Source of the DNA: Bacteroidota bacterium
GTDB taxonomy: Bacteria > Bacteroidota > Bacteroidia > M30B66
DNA length: 9,581 nucleotides
Assembly: GCA_947497195.1 (NCBI GenBank)
Contig: CANMGM010000072.1
Location: 1 to 9,581 of the forward strand
Direction: 5' to 3'
A program made the translations under genes and the position numbers. Position 1 is the stretch's first letter. Each line of letters begins with the position of its first letter. A model generated the notes under the pieces. It had not been told where the DNA came from and did no database searches. It saw only the letters and a program-made list of their open reading frames with translations. Below, piece after piece: positions 6,590 through 9,581 of the stretch.

Positions 6590-8170
6590 ATGAGGTTTTT
6601 ATTTCTATGCGGAGTTTTGTTGTGTCTTGGGCTTAATACGCTTCAAGGTCAGCGAAAACCGCTTACTTCCTCGCGCGATACGTCTATTCGTTTGCAAAGC
6701 GATGACCCCATTGCTGCTGCGCTTGATTCACTTGCCTATTTGAAACTTTTCGAAAGTACACGGGTAGGATCTGAATTCGGAAAAACGTGGTCGCTTGGAT
6801 TTTCGCCCGATTCGGTGCCCGTTTACGATAATTCGGTAATTGCCGAGCGCATTGCCAAACTTGATGCCCAATCGCCCTTTAAGTTGATTTATAACAACGA
6901 GGTTCAAGCCTACATCAACATGTATGCGATACGCAAACGCAATTTGGTTTCGCGCATGATTGGTCTTTCGGAATTGTATTTTCCGCTTTTCGAAGAAGCT
7001 TTGGCAAGGCACAAAATGCCACTGGAGTTGAAATACCTCGCTATCGTTGAGTCGGCCTTGAATCCCGCAGCACGTTCGCGTGTTGGTGCACAAGGTTTGT
7101 GGCAGTTCATGTACGGAACCGGAAAGCTCTTCAAGCTCAATGTGAATAGTTATGTCGATGAACGATGCGATCCGATTAAGTCGACTGAAGCGGCATGTTT
7201 ATACATGAAGTATTTGTATTCCATTTACAAAGACTGGTCGTTGGTATTGGCTGCATACAATAGCGGTCCGGGAAATGTGAATAAAGCCATTCGTCGCTCG
7301 GGTGGGAAAACCAATTACTGGGAACTGCGTCCCTATCTTCCGAAAGAAACGGGCGGCTACGTGCCGGCATTTATTGCGGCGAATTATGTGATGAATTACG
7401 CACGCGAGCACAACTTGAATCCAATCATGCCGCGGGCCATTTTCAACGAAATCGACACGCTGCATATCCATAAACGATTAACGTTTTCTCAACTTTCACA
7501 GGTATTGGATATGCCCGTTGAGGACCTAGAGTTTCTAAATCCTACCTATTTGCTGGGCGTAATTCCTGAGTCTGATCATCACCATGTGCTCACCTTGCCA
7601 AAGTCGAAGGTGCCGACCTTCATCAACAATGAGCAAACGATTTACACATACCGCACCAAGGAAACAGTGCGCGATAGCCTAATGAACATCACGCGGGCCT
7701 TGCCGGTTGCGTCTAAGACGCATGTTGTTCGCTCGGGCGAAAGTATATCGGCCATTGCACGAAAATATAGCGTTACTGTAGCGGAACTTAAAAAGTGGAA
7801 TCGCTTAAAATCGAACAAGCTAAAACGCGGGCAGCGCCTAAAAGTTAGCGCGCCATATAAGGAAAAAGTGCAGGAAGTTAGCTCGCAAAATCAGCCTACG
7901 CCCGAAGAGAAAAAGCCAGAAAATACTGAACAGGCAACACAGGAACAGAGCGAATCCGAAAAAGTAGAAGAAGCTAAATCCGAAACTGAGAAAGCAGGAA
8001 GCAAACCTGCGGCAACCAAGAATTATAAAATCTACAAGGTTCGTCGCGGCGATACACTTTGGAAAATTGCGGTAAGCCACGGAATGACGTTGGAGGAAAT
8101 CCGAAAACTCAACGGATTTAAGTCGAACACCAAAATTCAGGTAGGGCAAAAGATTAAGGTAAAAGCCTAA
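6590..8170 (+). CDS. Secreted MltD-like lytic transglycosylase with two LysM domains
   Basis: 526 residues from ATG 6590. Lytic transglycosylases cleave the MurNAc-GlcNAc bond of peptidoglycan to form 1,6-anhydroMurNAc ends. Residues 1-20 are a signal peptide (MRFLFLCGVLLCLGLNTLQG). No good lipobox is seen, so it is probably periplasmic or outer-membrane associated. The SLT catalytic domain spans about 135-245: YLAIVESALNP with the catalytic Glu at 154, RVGAQGLWQFM (164-174) and VLAAYNSGPGNVNKAI (219-234), in the order of MltD (GH23 family 1D). A region with YVPAFIAANYVM (257-268) follows. LysM domain 1 covers about 377-419 (THVVRSGESISAIARKYSV). A charged linker at 421-478 is rich in Glu, Lys and Gln. 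LysM domain 2 covers about 479-525 (YKVRRGDTLWKIAVSHGMT). LysM domains bind peptidoglycan GlcNAc. The TTG at 6563 is in frame but would mask the signal peptide. It stands alone, convergent with rpmA. Confidence 0.92.
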   Translation: MRFLFLCGVLLCLGLNTLQGQRKPLTSSRDTSIRLQSDDPIAAALDSLAYLKLFESTRVGSEFGKTWSLGFSPDSVPVYDNSVIAERIAKLDAQSPFKLIYNNEVQAYINMYAIRKRNLVSRMIGLSELYFPLFEEALARHKMPLELKYLAIVESALNPAARSRVGAQGLWQFMYGTGKLFKLNVNSYVDERCDPIKSTEAACLYMKYLYSIYKDWSLVLAAYNSGPGNVNKAIRRSGGKTNYWELRPYLPKETGGYVPAFIAANYVMNYAREHNLNPIMPRAIFNEIDTLHIHKRLTFSQLSQVLDMPVEDLEFLNPTYLLGVIPESDHHHVLTLPKSKVPTFINNEQTIYTYRTKETVRDSLMNITRALPVASKTHVVRSGESISAIARKYSVTVAELKKWNRLKSNKLKRGQRLKVSAPYKEKVQEVSSQNQPTPEEKKPENTEQATQEQSESEKVEEAKSETEKAGSKPAATKNYKIYKVRRGDTLWKIAVSHGMTLEEIRKLNGFKSNTKIQVGQKIKVKA

Positions 8171-8217
8171 TTGCGCTAGGCACAATTCCATTTTAAAATT
8201 CCTATACTACATTAGAA

Positions 8218-8240
8218 ATGAAATGCATATAGCATTTCAT
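8218..8240. repeat. Perfect 9-bp inverted repeat
   Basis: ATGAAATGC (8218-8226) and GCATTTCAT (8232-8240) flank an ATATA loop. It lies 48 bp after the transglycosylase stop. No T run follows on the plus strand. On the minus strand the stem is followed by TTCTAAT. It could be a weak terminator, an mRNA 3' stabilising stem, or a protein-binding site. Confidence 0.5.
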
Positions 8241-8369
8241 ACAGCTTAAACGTTAAGAACCGTGTTTTCAATACGTCCTTGTGGTTAATGGCTTAATTCT
8301 CTTGCTCTAATAGAGGTAAAAGGATTTTTACTTTGTGATCGGAGTTTATTCAACATCTCCAAACTCGAA

Positions 8370-8425
8370 AACCTCTTAAGAAGAGATTTATTATCTCAGC
8401 TTAAGAGGTTGTCGCTACGTTTTTT
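8370..8425. terminator. Long hairpin, likely bidirectional terminator
   Basis: AACCTCTTAAG (8370-8380) pairs with CTTAAGAGGTT (8400-8410) over 11 bp. After a 2x2 internal loop, GAGAT (8383-8387) pairs with ATCTC (8393-8397) around a TTATT loop. On the plus strand six T follow at 8420-8425, nine bases after the stem. On the minus strand the stem ends in GGTTTTC and then GAGTTT. It is placed where transcripts from the transglycosylase gene and from rplU-rpmA converge. The T-run distances are not ideal, so an RNA gene end is the alternative. Confidence 0.5.
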
Positions 8426-8448
8426 CCATGGATTATTGAAATCCATGG
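8426..8448. repeat. Perfect 9-bp inverted repeat beside rpmA stop
   Basis: CCATGGATT (8426-8434) and AATCCATGG (8440-8448) flank an ATTGA loop. It lies 9 bp beyond the rpmA stop codon, directly after the T6 run on the plus strand. Read on the minus strand it is followed by six A, not T, so it is not a standard terminator for rpmA on its own. It may protect the rpmA mRNA 3' end or bind a protein. Confidence 0.5.
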
Positions 8449-8457
8449 CCTAAATGC

Positions 8458-8712
8458 TTATGCCTGCTCTACCGATACAAACGAACGGTTATCTGTGCGG
8501 CGCTTGAACCGAACAATACCGTCTGTAAGTGCGAAGAGTGTATGGTCTTTACCAATGCCAACATTTTCGCCGGCATGGTGGCGTGTACCACGCTGACGAA
8601 CAATAATGTTCCCTGCAATGGCAACCTGACCACCAAAAATTTTAACTCCTAATCGTTTGCTGTGGGATTCGCGGCCGTTCTTGGAACTACCTGCCCCTTT
8701 TTTGTGTGCCAT
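8458..8712 (-). CDS. rpmA: 50S ribosomal protein L27
   Basis: 84 residues, normal length. L27 sits in the large subunit with its N-terminal tail reaching the peptidyl transferase centre, where it helps place tRNA substrates. The diagnostic start MAHKKGAGSSKNGRES is followed by KRLGVKIFGGQ, AGNIIVRQRGTRHHAGENVGIGKDHTLFAL and VRFKRR. Met precedes AHKKG directly, so there is no cleaved N-terminal extension like that of Firmicutes L27. The ATG is 11 nt after the rplU stop, with an A-rich leader (ACGAACACGAA), so the two are co-transcribed from the rplU promoter. Inverted repeats follow the stop. Confidence 0.98.
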   Translation of the reverse strand: MAHKKGAGSSKNGRESHSKRLGVKIFGGQVAIAGNIIVRQRGTRHHAGENVGIGKDHTLFALTDGIVRFKRRTDNRSFVSVEQA

Positions 8713-8723
8713 TTCGTGTTCGT

Positions 8724-9035
8724 TTAAGCGTTAATACCTTCGATGACAATTTTTGTGAACTGCTGGCGGTGACCATTTGACTTCTGGTAACCTTTCCGGC
8801 GTTTTTTCTTGAATACGATGACTTTGTCACCCTTCAGATGGCTGAGTACCTTGGCACTCACCGATGCACCGCTTACGGTGGGAGCTCCGATTTTAACTGA
8901 TCCGTTGTTATCAACGAGAAGTACATTCTCGAAGTTAACTTTATCACCTTCTTTGTTATCAAGACGGTGAACGAAAACAGTCTGATCTTTCTCCACTTTG
9001 AACTGCTGACCTGCGATATCTACAATTGCGTACAT
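8724..9035 (-). CDS. rplU: 50S ribosomal protein L21
   Basis: 103 residues, the usual length. L21 binds 23S rRNA in the large ribosomal subunit. It begins MYAIVDIAGQQFKVEKDQTVFV, the standard L21 start (YAIVxxGGxQ with Ala here for the first Gly). It continues with VLLVDNNGSVKIGAPTVSGASVSAKVL and the basic KVIVFKKKRRKGYQKSNGHRQQFTKIVI signature near residues 71-98. It is the first gene of the conserved rplU-rpmA pair. A consensus promoter lies at 9076-9106 and a stem-loop in the short leader. The leader next to the ATG is A-rich (TTAAAAACATTCAACACT) and lacks a Shine-Dalgarno motif. Confidence 0.98.
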   Translation of the reverse strand: MYAIVDIAGQQFKVEKDQTVFVHRLDNKEGDKVNFENVLLVDNNGSVKIGAPTVSGASVSAKVLSHLKGDKVIVFKKKRRKGYQKSNGHRQQFTKIVIEGINA

Positions 9036-9053
9036 AGTGTTGAATGTTTTTAA

Positions 9054-9072
9054 CCCTTTTACGGTAAAAGGG
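9054..9072 (-). promoter_or_regulatory. Stem-loop at the predicted 5' end of rplU mRNA
   Basis: On the minus strand CCCTTTTA and TAAAAGGG pair over 8 bp around a CCG loop. The stem starts four bases after the -7 box, so it would form at the very 5' end of the transcript. It lies 18 nt upstream of the rplU ATG. It could protect the mRNA from decay or serve as a ribosomal-protein control site. The palindrome is seen directly; the role is inferred. Confidence 0.55.
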
Positions 9073-9075
9073 ACG

Positions 9076-9106
9076 CAAAAGTAGGCAATATTCTCAAATT
9101 ACCAAA
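9076..9106 (-). promoter_or_regulatory. Consensus promoter of rplU-rpmA
   Basis: On the minus strand TTTG (9106-9103), a 19-nt spacer, then TACTTTTG (9083-9076). Both elements match the Bacteroidota housekeeping-sigma consensus with ideal spacing. The transcription start is expected near 9070-9072, giving a leader of about 35-37 nt. Confidence 0.8.
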
Positions 9107-9203
9107 CTAAAATTATTGTAGAATTTTCTATCGCTGAAATTGTTGCTGATTCAGCATACTGTTTTCGCCGTAAAATCGTTTAGAAAAGATTGTGTTTCAT
9201 CCG

Positions 9204-9211
9204 TATCTTCG
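9204..9211 (+). promoter_or_regulatory. Candidate -7 box for the TPR-like gene
   Basis: TATCTTCG differs from TAnnTTTG at one base and ends 7 nt before ATG 9219, so the leader would be only a few bases. The best upstream partner is a TTTA at 9178-9181 (22-nt spacer). The placement echoes the tatC promoter, but the match is weaker. Confidence 0.3.
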
Positions 9212-9218
9212 TGGCATC

Positions 9219-9581
9219 ATGAACAACGTGAAGTTTGTTTTGCTTTTATTTTTGTGGTTTGCCGCTTTTGGCTGGCTGAATGCCCAACCCGGAAACGGCC
9301 CCGGCGAACAGGAGCAAAGCACAGAAGAGCAACTCGCATCGCAATTCTATGGTAACGGTGAATGGCTCAAGTCCGCCGATTTGTATGAAAAACTCTACGA
9401 AGCCAAGCCGGTTAACTTCTACTATTCTCAGTTGCTGCAATGCTATTTGCAACTCAAGGATTTTAAGCAGGCCGACAAGCTGGCTTCGCGCCAATTGCGC
9501 AAAAACCCCGGCAATGCATCGTACCTTGTAGACCAAATCTGGATTAGCGAACAAGCAGGCGACGAATCCAAAGCACGCAAA
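9219..9581 (+). CDS. Secreted TPR-like protein, N-terminal part (partial)
   Basis: An open frame of 121 codons starts at ATG 9219 and runs off the right edge without a stop. Residues 1-22 are a signal peptide (MNNVKFVLLLFLWFAAFG core, cleavage near NAQ), so the product is exported. A short polar stretch with GNGPGEQEQSTEEQ follows. Residues about 40-121 are helical with TPR-like spacing: ASQFYGNGEWLKSADLYEKL, YYSQLLQCYLQLKDFKQADK and a DQIWISEQAGDESKARK segment. Each has the small and aromatic residue pattern of paired helices. TPR domains mediate protein-protein contacts, and exported ones in Bacteroidota often belong to secretion or outer-membrane assemblies. The exact family cannot be told without the C-terminus. 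It is divergent from rplU, with 183 bp between the start codons. Confidence 0.8.
   Translation, partial: MNNVKFVLLLFLWFAAFGWLNAQPGNGPGEQEQSTEEQLASQFYGNGEWLKSADLYEKLYEAKPVNFYYSQLLQCYLQLKDFKQADKLASRQLRKNPGNASYLVDQIWISEQAGDESKARK

Larger units (their letters stand above)
8171..8457. other. Convergent intergenic region rich in inverted repeats
   Basis: This 287-bp gap between the ends of the transglycosylase gene and rpmA has no credible ORF, tRNA or Shine-Dalgarno-led start. It holds three clear inverted repeats (8218-8240, 8370-8410, 8426-8448), a minor one (CTTAA/TTAAG, 8245-8257) and a possible weak plus-strand promoter ending at 8335. Two converging transcripts must end here, which accounts for at least some of the hairpins. 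Confidence 0.7.

Noticed and set aside
9246..9554. Minus-strand and other plus-strand ORFs over the right end
   Set aside because: They overlap the frame starting at ATG 9219, which has a signal peptide, TPR-like helices and no stop to the edge; the others show no recognisable domain.
1..9581. An undescribed multi-gene system (defence, biosynthetic or mobile)
   Set aside because: All complete genes belong to known core families with intact motifs. No accessory cluster, transposase, integrase, toxin-antitoxin pair or composition shift is visible.

Overview
The window looks like ordinary chromosomal DNA from a member of the Bacteroidota (Bacteroidetes). Three things point there. A PorZ-type component of the type IX secretion system (T9SS), with its own C-terminal T9SS sorting domain, is present. 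Promoters have the phylum-specific form (TTTG, then about 19-20 nt, then TAnnTTTG). Leaders are mostly A-rich without a Shine-Dalgarno sequence. Genus cannot be decided from this stretch. Most genes are housekeeping genes with intact catalytic or structural signatures, and I see no insertion sequence, prophage, CRISPR array, tRNA or rRNA.

Layout. On the minus strand, 1-717 is the N-terminal part (239 codons, running off the left edge) of a very acidic protein. It carries three nearly identical 40-residue tandem repeats and may be a DUF349-type protein. A divergent intergenic region with a small GC-rich hairpin follows. On the plus strand come porZ (897-3221), recO (3221-3934, sharing one base with the porZ stop), tatC (3962-4792), tatA (4819-5007) and gatA (5022-6446). 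tatC has a near-perfect promoter lying in the recO end and junction, so close that its mRNA may be leaderless. After a hairpin-containing gap comes a secreted MltD-like lytic transglycosylase with two LysM domains (6590-8170). A 287-bp gap rich in inverted repeats (8171-8457) separates it from the convergent ribosomal pair rplU-rpmA on the minus strand (9035-8724 and 8712-8458). rplU has a consensus promoter and a stem-loop at the predicted 5' end of its mRNA. Divergent from it, a secreted TPR-like protein starts at 9219 and runs off the right edge.

How the genes fit together. Several products act at the cell envelope: PorZ at the cell surface in T9SS attachment, TatA/TatC in the inner membrane exporting folded proteins, the LysM transglycosylase on peptidoglycan, and the TPR-like protein in the periplasm or outer membrane. 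RecO (recombinational repair), GatA (tRNA-dependent amidation) and L21/L27 (large ribosomal subunit) are unrelated core functions. No convincing undescribed system was found. The points most worth following are regulatory or structural: the recent repeat expansion, the leaderless-type promoter at tatC, the rplU 5' stem-loop, and a possible small RNA or terminator cluster at 8340-8448.
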